Shown: positions 36,056-44,647, counted from the stretch's first letter. The stretch is 64,000 bases of DNA from Accumulibacter sp. (GCF_036625195.1 NZ_JAZKUG010000001.1:2170001-2234000); one strand, 5' to 3'. The notes: generated by a model from the letters alone, not told the origin. Program-made: numbers and translations.

Positions 36056-36734
36056 GGCGCAAGTCAAGCAGCCGCGGCCGCGTGCCGGGCAAGCCGAGGC
36101 GATCTTCACCCGCTTGCGCGCCGGCAATCCGCAGCCGACGACCGAGCTCGAGTACGCCACGCCGTTTCAGTTGCTGGTCGCCGTCATCCTCTCGGCGCAG
36201 GCGACCGACCGCAGCGTCAATCTCGCCACCCGCAAGCTGTTCGCCGACGCGCCGACACCGCAGGCCATGCTGGCGCTCGGCGAAAGCGGCCTGGCGGCCC
36301 ATATCAACCGCATTGGCCTCTGGCAGGGCAAGGCGCGCAACGTCATCGCCACCTGCCGCCAGCTCCTCGAAAGACATGCCGGGGAACTGCCGCGGCAGCG
36401 CGCCGAACTCGAGGCGCTGCCGGGTGTCGGCCGCAAGACCGCCAACGTCGTTCTCAATACGGCTTTCGGCGAGCCGACGATCGCCGTCGACACGCACATC
36501 TTCCGCGTCGCCAACCGCACCGGCCTGGCGCCGGGGAAGACGGTGCTGGCAGTCGAGCAGGAACTGCTGCGGGTCGTGCCGCCGGAGTTCCGGCAGTTCG
36601 CCCACCACTGGCTGCTGCTGCACGGGCGCTACGTCTGCAAGGCACGGCAGCCGGAGTGCTGGCGCTGCGCCATCGAGGACCTCTGCGCCCATCCCGATAA
36701 GGCCGATGCAGCGGCTGACAGCGGCCGCCGATGA
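36048..36734 (+). CDS. nth: Endonuclease III
   Basis: 228 residues. It is a bifunctional DNA glycosylase/AP lyase for oxidised pyrimidines. The helix-hairpin-helix LPGVGRKTANVVL carries the catalytic lysine, and the catalytic aspartate is in VDTHIFRV. The 4Fe-4S cysteines follow the C-x6-C-x2-C-x5-C spacing in CKARQPECWRCAIEDLC. A decayed copy of the middle of this gene lies at 39151-39329. Confidence 0.95.
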   Translation: MPEAQVKQPRPRAGQAEAIFTRLRAGNPQPTTELEYATPFQLLVAVILSAQATDRSVNLATRKLFADAPTPQAMLALGESGLAAHINRIGLWQGKARNVIATCRQLLERHAGELPRQRAELEALPGVGRKTANVVLNTAFGEPTIAVDTHIFRVANRTGLAPGKTVLAVEQELLRVVPPEFRQFAHHWLLLHGRYVCKARQPECWRCAIEDLCAHPDKADAAADSGRR

Positions 36735-37867
36735 GTGTTGTCGGCAGCGTGTTGCTGGCGGGCAACGACGCGGTGCCGTCACTGGCGGCAACGGCAGCCG
36801 GCATGGCCCTCGAAAAGATCGGCAGTTGCCCGGCGCGCGGCGTCCTGTTGTTTCTCTCGGCCGAGTTCAGCGCGCAGGCGCAGGCGGCCGTGACCGCGGT
36901 GGCGCGTGCGGCGCGCTGTACCGAGGTCGCTGGCGGCATCGCTGCCGGGGTCTTCACCGACGAGGGCTGGGTTCTCGACCGTCCGGCGGTGGCGGTGATG
37001 GTGTTTGCCGGTGATCTGGCGCTGTCGGGGCGCCGGCCGGATGCCGGCGCGAGTGCCGGGGCCATCCTCGCTTATGCGGGCAGCAGCCTGCCGCATGCCT
37101 GGACCGGGCCTGGTCCGCAGCGCTTCGGTGGCTGCTTTGCCGGCCGCCCGGGGCAGTCCGAGGCGACGGCCTGGCAGCACGGCCGCCTGGCGCGGCAGTG
37201 CGAGGTCGAACTGCGCGGCGCGCGCATCGATCTCGCCGTTTCCCCGGGCTGGCAACCGTTTGGCTGCCCGGCGGTGGTGACCGGCAGCCGGGCCCTGGAT
37301 CTGCTGGCGCTGGACGGCGAGCCGGCGCTCGACCATCTGCGGCGCAACCAGCCGCCGCAACAGCAGTCCGCCGACCGGTTGCCGCTGGCATCGCGGTGCG
37401 CGGTCCTGCTCGACGATCCCGGCAGCGACAGCGGCGGCGCCTGGCAGCAGGCACTCTCCGACGGTCGGCTGCAGCCGGTACCGATCGTTGCCGCCAACGC
37501 CGACGGCTCGCTGACGCTGGCGCAGCATCTGCGTCCGGGAAGTCGCGTGCTGTGGGCGATGCGGCTGCCACAGGCGAGCGCTGCCGACATGCGCCACAGC
37601 CTGTCCGCACTGGTGCCGTTCGTCCGCCGACCGCAGGCGGCCATCGTCTTCTCGTGCATCGGCCGCGGCCCGTATCATTATGGCGGCGACGACCGGGATC
37701 TCGCCTGCCTGCGGGATATCTTCCCGCATCTGCCGCTGATCGGCGTCTACGGTACCGGGCAGATGGCGCCCGTGGCACGCGGTGGCAACCGGCTGCTGCA
37801 GAACGCCGTCGTCAGCGCCCTGATCAGTCAACCAGCAAGGAGAGCCGATGTTCAACCCGACGCGTGA
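36731..37867 (+). CDS. FIST-domain sensory protein
   Basis: 378 residues. The N-terminal FIST_N and C-terminal FIST_C regions are recognised from the overall pattern and the C-terminal IVFSCIGRGPYHYGGDD stretch. FIST proteins are proposed to bind small ligands such as amino acids in signalling; no output domain is present. It overlaps nth by four bases and the DUF1841 gene by 20, so it belongs to the rnf-nth transcript. Its 3' third is duplicated at 39331-39689 and, as a short fragment, near 44648. Confidence 0.8.
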   Translation: MSVVGSVLLAGNDAVPSLAATAAGMALEKIGSCPARGVLLFLSAEFSAQAQAAVTAVARAARCTEVAGGIAAGVFTDEGWVLDRPAVAVMVFAGDLALSGRRPDAGASAGAILAYAGSSLPHAWTGPGPQRFGGCFAGRPGQSEATAWQHGRLARQCEVELRGARIDLAVSPGWQPFGCPAVVTGSRALDLLALDGEPALDHLRRNQPPQQQSADRLPLASRCAVLLDDPGSDSGGAWQQALSDGRLQPVPIVAANADGSLTLAQHLRPGSRVLWAMRLPQASAADMRHSLSALVPFVRRPQAAIVFSCIGRGPYHYGGDDRDLACLRDIFPHLPLIGVYGTGQMAPVARGGNRLLQNAVVSALISQPARRADVQPDA

Positions 37868-38276
37868 GCAGGTGCGGCAGTTCTTCTGCCAGGCGTGGCA
37901 GAAGCATCGCCAGCGCTCGATCCTCGAAGGCGCCGAGGTGACGGCCGCCGACCTGATCCTGCAGCACCCCGAGTACCATGCGCTGCTCGAGGATCCGGCA
38001 ACGGCGATCGAGCAGGAGTTCAGTCCCGAGAGCGGGCAGATGAACCCTTTCCTGCATCTCTCGCTGCACCTGGCAGTTGCGGAGCAGGTGAGCATCGACC
38101 AGCCGCCGGGGATTCGGTCTGTCTACCAGACGCTGCGCGCGCGGGTCGGCGATCACGCGGCTGCGCACGCGATCCTCGAATGCCTCGGCGAGACGATCTG
38201 GCGTGCCGAGCGCCATGGCCGGGCGATGGACGCGAACGCCTATCTCGAGTGCGTGCAGCGCGCCGCCACCACCTGA
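37848..38276 (+). CDS. DUF1841 family protein
   Basis: 142 residues, with ribosome site AAGGAG eight bases before the ATG. The sequence (MFNPTREQVRQFFCQAWQK, LHLSLHLAVAEQVSIDQPPG) fits the DUF1841 family of small betaproteobacterial and gammaproteobacterial proteins of unknown function. This is the intact copy; two broken copies lie at 39668 and near 44700, and homology continues about 95 bases beyond each stop. Confidence 0.8.
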   Translation: MFNPTREQVRQFFCQAWQKHRQRSILEGAEVTAADLILQHPEYHALLEDPATAIEQEFSPESGQMNPFLHLSLHLAVAEQVSIDQPPGIRSVYQTLRARVGDHAAAHAILECLGETIWRAERHGRAMDANAYLECVQRAATT

Positions 38277-38465
38277 TCGGCACCGCGGCAGCGCCCGGCT
38301 GCCGCCGCGTGCCACCGCGCTCCGGGATCGTGCCGCCAACTCGGAGGGGCGTTGTTGCAGTGATTCAGGGGTGCCACGAAGAACTGGGCAGTCGTCGCCT
38401 GGCGACGTGGGGTGAAGGGGTTGCGGGAACAAGAGAGGATGTACCACGTTTTTGAGAAGTCATCG

Positions 38466-39080
38466 TCAAGCATGCTGCTCGGCTGATCCGGCCGAGCTAT
38501 CCGGTAGCTTCTCGAGAATCGCCTGCCAGTGAATGACGATTTCAGGGAAGATGGCCGGCGAACGTTCTCCGGCCATTTCGGCAATTTCCGGGCCGCCGTA
38601 GATGCCGTCCTTCAGCGTGTACAGCGTAAGGACACGGTCGACCGGGTGAACCAGCCAGTATTCTCGGACACCGGCGCGTTCGTAGAGGGCGCGCTTGGTC
38701 AGGTGGTCGTGGCGGGCGGTGGCAGGGGAGAGGACCTCGATGATCCAGTCCGGCGCGCCGTGAATGTTGTTCTCGGTGACCTTGGCCTGGTCGCAGACGA
38801 CCAGAATATCGGGCTGGACGACGGTCGTCGCCTGATCATCAGCGTCGCTCGCTGCCGACAACAGGACGTCGACCGGAGCGATCAGGACGCGGCAGGAGGC
38901 GCCATCCAGGGCTTGATCGATCTGTCTGAAAAGCTGACCGGTGATCGTTTGGTGGCTGATCGTCGGCGCCGGCGCCATTGCGTAGGCCACGCCATCGATC
39001 AGTTCCCAACGCTCGCCAGCGGGCCATTTCCGGTAGTCGGCATAGGTAAGACGGTGATCGGTGGCTTTCGGCAAGGCCAT
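38466..39080 (-). CDS. Uma2-family (DUF820) endonuclease-like protein
   Basis: 204 residues from ATG 39080. The fold is a PD-(D/E)XK nuclease type: VVQPDILVVCD, WIIEVLSPATARHD and the lysine-bearing HLTKRALYERAGVREYW. Such genes are abundant in cyanobacteria and some proteobacteria; their role is unknown. It lies, inverted, between the intact DUF1841 gene and its first decayed copy, so it appears to be cargo of the repeat region. Confidence 0.82.
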   Translation of the reverse strand: MALPKATDHRLTYADYRKWPAGERWELIDGVAYAMAPAPTISHQTITGQLFRQIDQALDGASCRVLIAPVDVLLSAASDADDQATTVVQPDILVVCDQAKVTENNIHGAPDWIIEVLSPATARHDHLTKRALYERAGVREYWLVHPVDRVLTLYTLKDGIYGGPEIAEMAGERSPAIFPEIVIHWQAILEKLPDSSAGSAEQHA

Positions 39081-39150
39081 GACGTCGATTCCGGCAGGGC
39101 AGACCCGATCATTGTGCCTTGATGCCTGTGCCGATGGCAATGTCGCCAGT

Positions 39151-39689
39151 TGCTCGACCGTTACCGAGGCGATCTGCCGCGGCAGCGCGCCGAACTCGCG
39201 GCGCTGCCCGGTGTCTGCCGCAGGAGTGTCGCCGTCGTGCTCGATACGGCTTTCGGCGAGCCGACGATCGCCGACGACACGCTCATCTTCCGCGTTGCCC
39301 ACGGCACCGGCCTGGCGCCGGGGAAGACGCCTGACGCTGGCGCAGCATCTGCGTGCGGGAAGTCGCGTGCTGTGGGCGATGCGGCTGCCACAGGCGAGCG
39401 CCGCCGACATGCGCCGCAGCCTGTCGGCAATCGTCCCGCTCGTCCGCCGACCGCAGGCGGCCATCGTCTTCTCGTGCATCGGCCGCGGCCCGTATCATTA
39501 TGGCGGCGACGACCGGGATCTCGCCTGCCTGCGGGAGATCTTCCCGCATCTGCCGCTGATCGGCGTCTACGGTACCGGGCAGATGGCGCCCATGCCACGC
39601 GGCGGCAACCGGCTGCTGCAGAACGCCGTCGTCAGTGCCCTGATCAGTCAACCAGCAAGGAGAGCCGATGTTCAACCCGACGCGTGAGC
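39151..39689 (+). pseudogene. nth-FIST chimeric remnant
   Basis: 39151-39329 resembles nth (36365-36540), but the helix-hairpin-helix reads LPGVCRRSVAVVL instead of LPGVGRKTANVVL and the aspartate segment reads ADDTLIF, so the lysine and surrounding residues are lost. At about 39330 the sequence jumps to FIST from LTLAQHLRAG onward, out of frame with the nth part, and continues to the FIST stop. It cannot make either protein. Confidence 0.85.
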
Positions 39690-40093
39690 AGGTGTGGTAG
39701 TTCTTCTGCCAGGCGTGGCAGAAGCATCGCCAGCGCTCGATCCTCGAAGGCGCCGAGGTGACGGCCGCCGACCTGGTCCTGCAGCACCCCGAGTACCATG
39801 CGCTGCTCGAGGATCCGGCAACGGCGATCGGGCAGGAGTTCATTCCCGAGAGCGGGCAGATGAACCCTTTCCTGCATCTCTCGCTGCACCTTGCAGTTGC
39901 GGAGCAGGTGAGCATCGACCAGCCACCGGGGTCGTTCTGCCTACCAGACGCTGCGCGCGCGGGTCGGCGATCACGCGGCTGCGCACGCGATCCTCGAATG
40001 CCTCGGCGAGACGATCTGGCGTGCCGAGCGCCATGGCCGGGCGATGGACGCGAACGCGTATCTCGAGTGCGTGCAGCGCGCCGCCGCCACCTG
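39668..40093 (+). pseudogene. Decayed DUF1841 gene, copy 2
   Basis: It keeps the ribosome site and ATG of the intact gene. Codons 10-11 changed from CGG CAG to TGG TAG (two C-to-T changes), giving a stop after ten residues. A second lesion near 39931 removes two bases (CCGGGGTCGTTCTGCC against CCGGGGATTCGGTCTGTC) and shifts the frame. An internal ATG at 39758 could still give a fragment, but with an altered C-terminus. Confidence 0.85.
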
Positions 40094-40185
40094 AGCGGCA
40101 CCCTGGCAGCGCCCGGCTGCTGCCGCGCATCACGGTGCTGCCGCACCGTGCCGCCGACTCTGGTGGGCAGTGGCTGCAGTGAATC

Positions 40186-40414
40186 GGGCAGCGGACAGCA
40201 GCCCGCGGAACGCGTCCACGAACTCGCGCCCCGCTGCTGGAAGGCGCTCCTCGCAGCCGACCCACTGCGTTCTCCTTTGCACCAGCAGGCTCCATAGCTC
40301 GGGCGAACGCCACGGGGTTTCCTGTCACCGGCTGTGGATAACGCTCCTCGCCTCTTGGCATCCACTGAACGGTTACCGGTCCAGTCCTCGCCGCTGGACG
40401 GGCTCGGGAGCTGG
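40186..40414. other. Gene-free stretch before hipBA
   Basis: After copy 2 of the repeat ends near 40185, about 230 bases hold no convincing gene on either strand. The last 30 bases lead into the hipB promoter region. Confidence 0.5.
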
Positions 40415-40459
40415 CTGCAAACAGATCGGAATGATGTTATAGTCCTGACAGAACTCTGT
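40415..40459 (+). promoter_or_regulatory. hipBA promoter and possible HipB operator
   Basis: CTGCAA and TATAGT (40438-40443) are 17 bases apart. Directly downstream is the palindrome ACAGA-AC-TCTGT (40448-40459), well placed for repression by the HTH antitoxin. Confidence 0.45.
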
Positions 40460-40493
40460 ATCGGACATTATGATTCCCTTGGGAGGGAATAGC

Positions 40494-40820
40494 GTGGAAT
40501 CCCCGATTCCCCTGCCTGTCGAGCGCGCCATCCAAAAGCTCGGCAACGACATTTCGCTGGCACGCCGGCGTCGCCATATCTCGCAGGCTTCGCTGGCCGA
40601 GCGCATGGGCGCGTCCTTGTCTACCGTGCGCCGCATGGAGAAAGGTGACATGCGCGTGCCCATCCACTTCTTCGCCCGTGCGCTGCATGTCTTCGGCGAA
40701 ATCCAGGCGCTGGAGCATCTGCTGGACACTGCTCGCGACGAGATCGGCCTGACACTGATGGACGAACGCTTGCCCAAGCGCGTGCGCAGCAAGCCAGGCG
40801 GCACCTCGGGAGCGCTCTGA
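40494..40820 (+). CDS. hipB: HipB-like XRE-family antitoxin
   Basis: 108 residues from GTG 40494, chosen because GGGAGG lies seven bases upstream; ATG 40470 in the same frame would place that site inside the gene. An XRE helix-turn-helix is clear (ISLARRRRHISQASLAERMG, ASLSTVRRMEKGD). It should bind and neutralise HipA and repress the operon. The stop overlaps the hipA ATG. Confidence 0.85.
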   Translation: MESPIPLPVERAIQKLGNDISLARRRRHISQASLAERMGASLSTVRRMEKGDMRVPIHFFARALHVFGEIQALEHLLDTARDEIGLTLMDERLPKRVRSKPGGTSGAL

Positions 40821-42124
40821 TGGCCGCCGTCGCCCCGATTCGCCGGCAGGTCCAGTTGTGCATCGGCAAGGCGGGCCTGCCGGTCGGCTCGCTCATCCAT
40901 GTCCGGCAGGGACGGCGCGAGAACTGCGCCTTCGCCTATGACGCGGCCTGGCTGGACAGTCCGGCGTGCTTCAATGTGTCGGCCGACCTGCAACTGATGC
41001 CGGGCCACCAGCCGCACAAGGCCGCATCGCCACACGATTCCGTGTTTCATGGTGCGATTGCAGATACCGTGCCGGATGCCTGGGGCCGGCGCATCATCGC
41101 CCGCGACCACGCCAAGCGGCGCCGGGCCGATCCGCAACTGCCAGCCCTCACCGAGCTGGACTACCTGCTGGCGGTCGACGACTTCAGCCGCGTCGGTGCC
41201 CTGCGCCTGCGTGATGGAGATGGTACTTGGCACAGGACGGTGGCCAAGGGTCGGCGAAGCACCCCGCCGTTGATCGAGCTAGAGCACATCTGCCAAGCCA
41301 GCCGTGCCGTCGAGCGCGGGCAGGAATCGGCCGAGGACTTGCGCTACCTGCAAGGCAAGGGCACTTCGCTCGGTGGCATGCGCCCCAAGTGCACGATGCT
41401 GGACGAGGACGGCTGGCTGGCCATTGGCAAGTTTCCGAGCGTGGGCGACACCCGCAGCGTCACGCGCGGCGAGGTGCTGGCCCTGAAGCTGGCGGCGCAG
41501 GCGGGGATCGATGCCGCGCTCGCGCGCATCGTCCTGCTCGGTGACCGGGGAGACGAGGCGCCGGTCGCGGTCATCCGACGGTTCGACCGCGACAGTGATG
41601 GCGGCCGCATTCCCTACCAGTCGGCCGCATCGCTGCTGCAGGCCTCACGCGAAGAGGATCGGAGCTACACAGAGATCGCAGACGCCATCCGCTCCCACAG
41701 CCACGCGCCCACCGAGGATGTGCGCCAGCTATGGCGCCGCCTGGTGCTCAACCTGCTGATCACCAATGTGGACGATCATCTGCAGAACCACGGATTCCTG
41801 CACGTGCAACACGGGCTGTGGCGCCTTGCGCCTGCCTTCGACATCAATCCTTTCCCGGACAAGGACAGGGAGTCCAAGACCTGGCTGAGCGAGCAGGACG
41901 GGCCGATCACCGACGTTCAGATGCTGCTGGCCCGCGCATCGTATTTCGCGCTGGACGAGGCACAGGCCCTGGCCGTGCTGGCTGAGGTGCATGCCGCGGT
42001 ATTGAGTTGGCGCCAAGTCGCACTCAGCCCGGAGGTCGGATTGCGCGCGGCCGAGCTGGATGACTTCGCGCCTGCCTTCGAGCACGAGCAGATGGATGCC
42101 GCGGCCGCGCTGCTCGGGCGGTGA
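40820..42124 (+). CDS. hipA: HipA-type serine/threonine kinase toxin
   Basis: 434 residues (E. coli HipA is 440). HipA toxins phosphorylate glutamyl-tRNA synthetase or related targets and induce persistence. The N-terminal HipA domain is followed by the kinase core: LLITNVDDHLQNHGFL near residue 310 matches the catalytic loop (D and N) and APAFDINPF the metal-binding DFG-like motif. The P-loop region is GKGTSLGGMRPK. Translationally coupled to hipB. Confidence 0.9.
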   Translation: MAAVAPIRRQVQLCIGKAGLPVGSLIHVRQGRRENCAFAYDAAWLDSPACFNVSADLQLMPGHQPHKAASPHDSVFHGAIADTVPDAWGRRIIARDHAKRRRADPQLPALTELDYLLAVDDFSRVGALRLRDGDGTWHRTVAKGRRSTPPLIELEHICQASRAVERGQESAEDLRYLQGKGTSLGGMRPKCTMLDEDGWLAIGKFPSVGDTRSVTRGEVLALKLAAQAGIDAALARIVLLGDRGDEAPVAVIRRFDRDSDGGRIPYQSAASLLQASREEDRSYTEIADAIRSHSHAPTEDVRQLWRRLVLNLLITNVDDHLQNHGFLHVQHGLWRLAPAFDINPFPDKDRESKTWLSEQDGPITDVQMLLARASYFALDEAQALAVLAEVHAAVLSWRQVALSPEVGLRAAELDDFAPAFEHEQMDAAAALLGR

Positions 42125-42142
42125 AGCAAGCGAGGGACGGGA

Positions 42143-42286
42143 CTGGAATGCTTTCACATCGACGAGAGTGGCCATACGGGGTTCGACCTGCTCAACGCGG
42201 AGCAGCGCGTTCAAGGCGCCACGGCGCTGGCCATCAGCAATGAAGGAGCCGCACAACGGACCAGATACTTCCACGAGTGGCACTAA
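42143..42286 (+). pseudogene. N-terminal remnant of a DUF3800 protein
   Basis: In one frame the sequence reads ECFHIDESGHTGFDLLNAEQ and then RVQGATALAISNEG before a stop. FHIDESGHTG with an early DLL...Q is the hallmark N-terminus of DUF3800 proteins, RNase-H-like proteins common near mobile elements; those are usually over 200 residues. Only about 45 codons remain and there is no ATG start, so it is a fragment. Confidence 0.6.
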
Positions 42287-42322
42287 AATGGCACTATTTC
42301 TGTATCTGTTGCCAGTCCTTTG

Positions 42323-43687
42323 ATGATCCGCATCCAGCCGCCGCCCCTCAGCGTCGACCCACCGGCGGTCACGGTCAATCCGCCCGCGCTGATGGTGACG
42401 CCACCGCCGATCACCGTCCAGCCACCGGTGATCACGGTGCAGCCGCCGCCAGTGCGCGCTGGCCGGATCACCATCGTTCCGCCGGCGATCACCGTCACGC
42501 CGGCGGCGCTCGTCGTCCAGCCGCCGGCTCTGACGGTGGACCCGCCGCCGCTGACGATCGACCCGCCTCCACTGACCGTCACCCCGCCGCCGATCGAGAT
42601 CGAAGCGCCGCGTCCCGAACTGGTCGCGACCGGCTCGCTGCCACCGGCGCTGGCAGCGTTCGATCGCGCGATGCGCGAGTACATGGAGCGGCACCGGATC
42701 GAGGCCGGCGTGCTGGCGGTCGCACGCGCCGGTGTGATCCGGCTCGAGCGTGGCTACGGCTGGCTGAACACCCGGCGCAGCGAGGCCCTGCAGCCGGACA
42801 CGCCGATGCGGGTGGCGAGCGTCGTCAAACCGGTGACGCGAGCGGCGGTCCAGTTGCTGATTGCACAGGGCCGGCTGACGCCCGCGACGCTGGCCTTTCC
42901 GCTGCTCGGCCTCACCCCGCTGCGCAGTTCGCGCGCCAAGCTCGACGCGCGGCTGCAGGAGGTCACGGTGCAGCACCTGGCGGATCACCGCGGCGGCTGG
43001 GAGAGCGACAAGGCGCCGCTTTTCGACCCGATGTTCCAGACCGCGCTGATCTCGGCCCGGGTCGGGCGTTGGCCGGCCGACGCGGTGGACATCATCCGCT
43101 TCATGCTCGGCCGGCGGCTCGACTTCGATCCGGGCACCCGCACGGTCTACTCCAACTTCGGCCACTGCGTGCTCGGCCGCGTGATCGAGCAGGTGGCGAA
43201 CAAGCCGTATCTGGACTTCGTTCGCGACGACCTGCTCGGACCCGGCAACAACACCAGCGTGCGCCTGGCGCGCAGCCTGCCGCGCGACCGCCACCCGCGC
43301 GAGCCGGTCTACTCGAGCCCCGGCCTGCCGGTGGCCAACGTCGTCGACCGCTCGCAGCCGCCCGGGCCCCTCTGCGACGGCGGCTTCCACATCGAGGCGA
43401 TGGACTCGCACGGCGGGCTGATCTTCTCGGCGCCTGACCTGGTGCGATTCGCGCTGCGCTTCAAGTTCGACGGCCGGCCCAACACGGGCGACGCCGCGCC
43501 GGTCTCGCACACCGGCTCTCTGCCGGGTACGACTGCGCTACTGCGCTGGCACAGCGGCGGCATCGTCTTCGCGGCGGTATTCAACAAACGCCACTGGAAA
43601 GCCACCGCCGAGGGCCCGATGCCCGAAGGCGACGAGATCGGCGGGATGCTCGAAGCCGCAGCCGATTCGATCACGGCTTGGCCCTGA
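42323..43687 (+). CDS. Serine hydrolase (beta-lactamase/class C fold) with proline-rich repeats
   Basis: 454 residues from ATG 42323 (TTG 42320 also in frame). Residues 4-95 consist of about twelve heptads of the form PPxhTVx (for example PPPITVQ, PPALTVD, PPPLTVT). The rest is a class C beta-lactamase/esterase fold: SVVK near residue 167 as SxxK, YSN near 273, SHTG near 394 as the HxG box. No signal peptide is visible, unusual for this fold. The substrate is unknown; a peptidase or esterase is as likely as beta-lactamase. Confidence 0.78.
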   Translation: MIRIQPPPLSVDPPAVTVNPPALMVTPPPITVQPPVITVQPPPVRAGRITIVPPAITVTPAALVVQPPALTVDPPPLTIDPPPLTVTPPPIEIEAPRPELVATGSLPPALAAFDRAMREYMERHRIEAGVLAVARAGVIRLERGYGWLNTRRSEALQPDTPMRVASVVKPVTRAAVQLLIAQGRLTPATLAFPLLGLTPLRSSRAKLDARLQEVTVQHLADHRGGWESDKAPLFDPMFQTALISARVGRWPADAVDIIRFMLGRRLDFDPGTRTVYSNFGHCVLGRVIEQVANKPYLDFVRDDLLGPGNNTSVRLARSLPRDRHPREPVYSSPGLPVANVVDRSQPPGPLCDGGFHIEAMDSHGGLIFSAPDLVRFALRFKFDGRPNTGDAAPVSHTGSLPGTTALLRWHSGGIVFAAVFNKRHWKATAEGPMPEGDEIGGMLEAAADSITAWP

Positions 43688-43943
43688 GATCGAGGGCGAG
43701 TTTCTCTTGGTCGCTGTGCGACCTGGAACCCTGGCCAATGCGGCGCGCCGGTCTCTGAATCTTCCTGCAGATCATGTCGGCAGTGCGGATCGACGCCACA
43801 GGTGTGCCACCGACCCTCCTTGATGCGGGGTTCAGGTTCCCGCGGGCGGGGGCGGAGGACTTCACGACGTCGCCTGCGGCGGTACGCTGGTCACCGCGTC
43901 CACGGCGACCTTTGACGTTCTGGATATGGTGCTTATGGGAACG
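43688..43943. other. Gene-free stretch before the AbrB-VapC module
   Basis: No convincing coding frame, repeat or RNA is visible. Short open frames on both strands lack ribosome sites and family features. Confidence 0.5.
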
Positions 43944-43984
43944 TTATCGATATAATCATCGAAATACCGATGCATCATCGATAA
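43944..43984 (+). promoter_or_regulatory. AbrB-VapC promoter and operator
   Basis: A perfect TATAAT (43951-43956) lies between the arms of an inverted repeat TTATCGAT (43944-43951) and ATCGATAA (43977-43984). ATCATCGA-like units repeat inside. This is a plausible autoregulatory site for the downstream antitoxin. Confidence 0.55.
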
Positions 43985-43994
43985 GGGGCGTCGT

Positions 43995-44201
43995 ATGTTG
44001 TCAGTGACTGTTTCGCCGAAATTCCAGGTCGTGATTCCGCAGGCGGTGCGTGAGCAGATGCAGATCACTGCGGGTCAAAAGATGCAGGTGCTCACGATTG
44101 ACCGCCGCATCGAGCTGCTGCCGATCGAGACGGCCCAGGCTGCGCGTGGCTTCCTTGCCGGCATTGACACGACAGTTGTCCGCGAAGCGGACCGGGTATG
44201 A
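43995..44201 (+). CDS. vapB: AbrB/SpoVT-type antitoxin (VapB)
   Basis: 68 residues with AAGGGG upstream. The swapped-hairpin AbrB DNA-binding domain is recognisable: VSPKFQVVIPQAVREQMQIT, then GQKMQVLTIDRRIEL. The C-terminal tail would wrap the toxin. It overlaps the PIN toxin gene by four bases. Confidence 0.85.
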   Translation: MLSVTVSPKFQVVIPQAVREQMQITAGQKMQVLTIDRRIELLPIETAQAARGFLAGIDTTVVREADRV

Positions 44202-44584
44202 GCACCGCCCCGAATCTGGTGGATTCCTGCGGCTGGCTGGAGTATTTCGCCAACGGGGCGAATGCGGATTTTTTCGCGCCGGCGATCGAGGACACCGACC
44301 GGCTGATCGTGCCGGCCCTCTGTCTGTTCGAGGTGTTCAAGCGTGTCCTGCAACAGCGCAACGAGAGCGATGCGTTGCGCGCCATCGGCATCATGCGTCA
44401 GGGACAACTGGTCGACCTGGACGCTCACCTGGCGCTGAGCGCGGCACGATCGTCCGTCGATGCGAAGCTGGCCATGGCGGACAGCGTCATTCTGGCCAGT
44501 GCGCGCCAACGCCAAGCGACGCTCTGGACGCAGGACGCGCATTTCGAGGGCACGGCCGATGTCCGCTACATCGCGAGGCGTTGA
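44198..44584 (+). CDS. vapC: PIN-domain toxin (VapC family)
   Basis: 128 residues. VapC toxins are Mg-dependent endoribonucleases that cut tRNA or rRNA. The acidic PIN residues are visible in NLVDSCGW (Asp), LFEVFKR (Glu), AMADSVILA (Asp) and WTQDAHF (Asp). It is coupled to the AbrB-type antitoxin by an ATGA overlap. Confidence 0.87.
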   Translation: MSTAPNLVDSCGWLEYFANGANADFFAPAIEDTDRLIVPALCLFEVFKRVLQQRNESDALRAIGIMRQGQLVDLDAHLALSAARSSVDAKLAMADSVILASARQRQATLWTQDAHFEGTADVRYIARR

Positions 44585-44647
44585 ACGGACAGGCCGCTTG
44601 GCACGGCCGGTATCCCGGCCGCGTGGCCGGCGCGGCACCCGCTTTCG

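Larger units (their letters stand above)
39151..40185 (+). repeat. Direct-repeat copy 2 of the nth-FIST-DUF1841 3' region
   Basis: Three blocks in the original order: nth codons about 107-162, then the last third of FIST, then the whole DUF1841 gene and about 90 bases of its downstream sequence. The part from the end of the nth block to the middle of FIST (about 36535-37509) is missing. The FIST and DUF1841 blocks are nearly identical to the source, the nth block less so. Confidence 0.85.

Noticed and set aside
39150..39761. Open frame across nth remnant, FIST remnant and DUF1841 remnant as one gene
   Set aside because: Only the first part is in the nth frame; after 39330 it runs out of frame through FIST. 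It is a chance open frame across a chimeric pseudogene.
42323..42610. CRISPR-like regular repeat
   Set aside because: The 21-base periodicity is a coding repeat (proline heptads) without spacers and is open in one frame.
43774..44007. A 77-codon plus-strand frame before the AbrB gene
   Set aside because: It has no ribosome site and runs through the AbrB-VapC promoter and operator into the antitoxin start.
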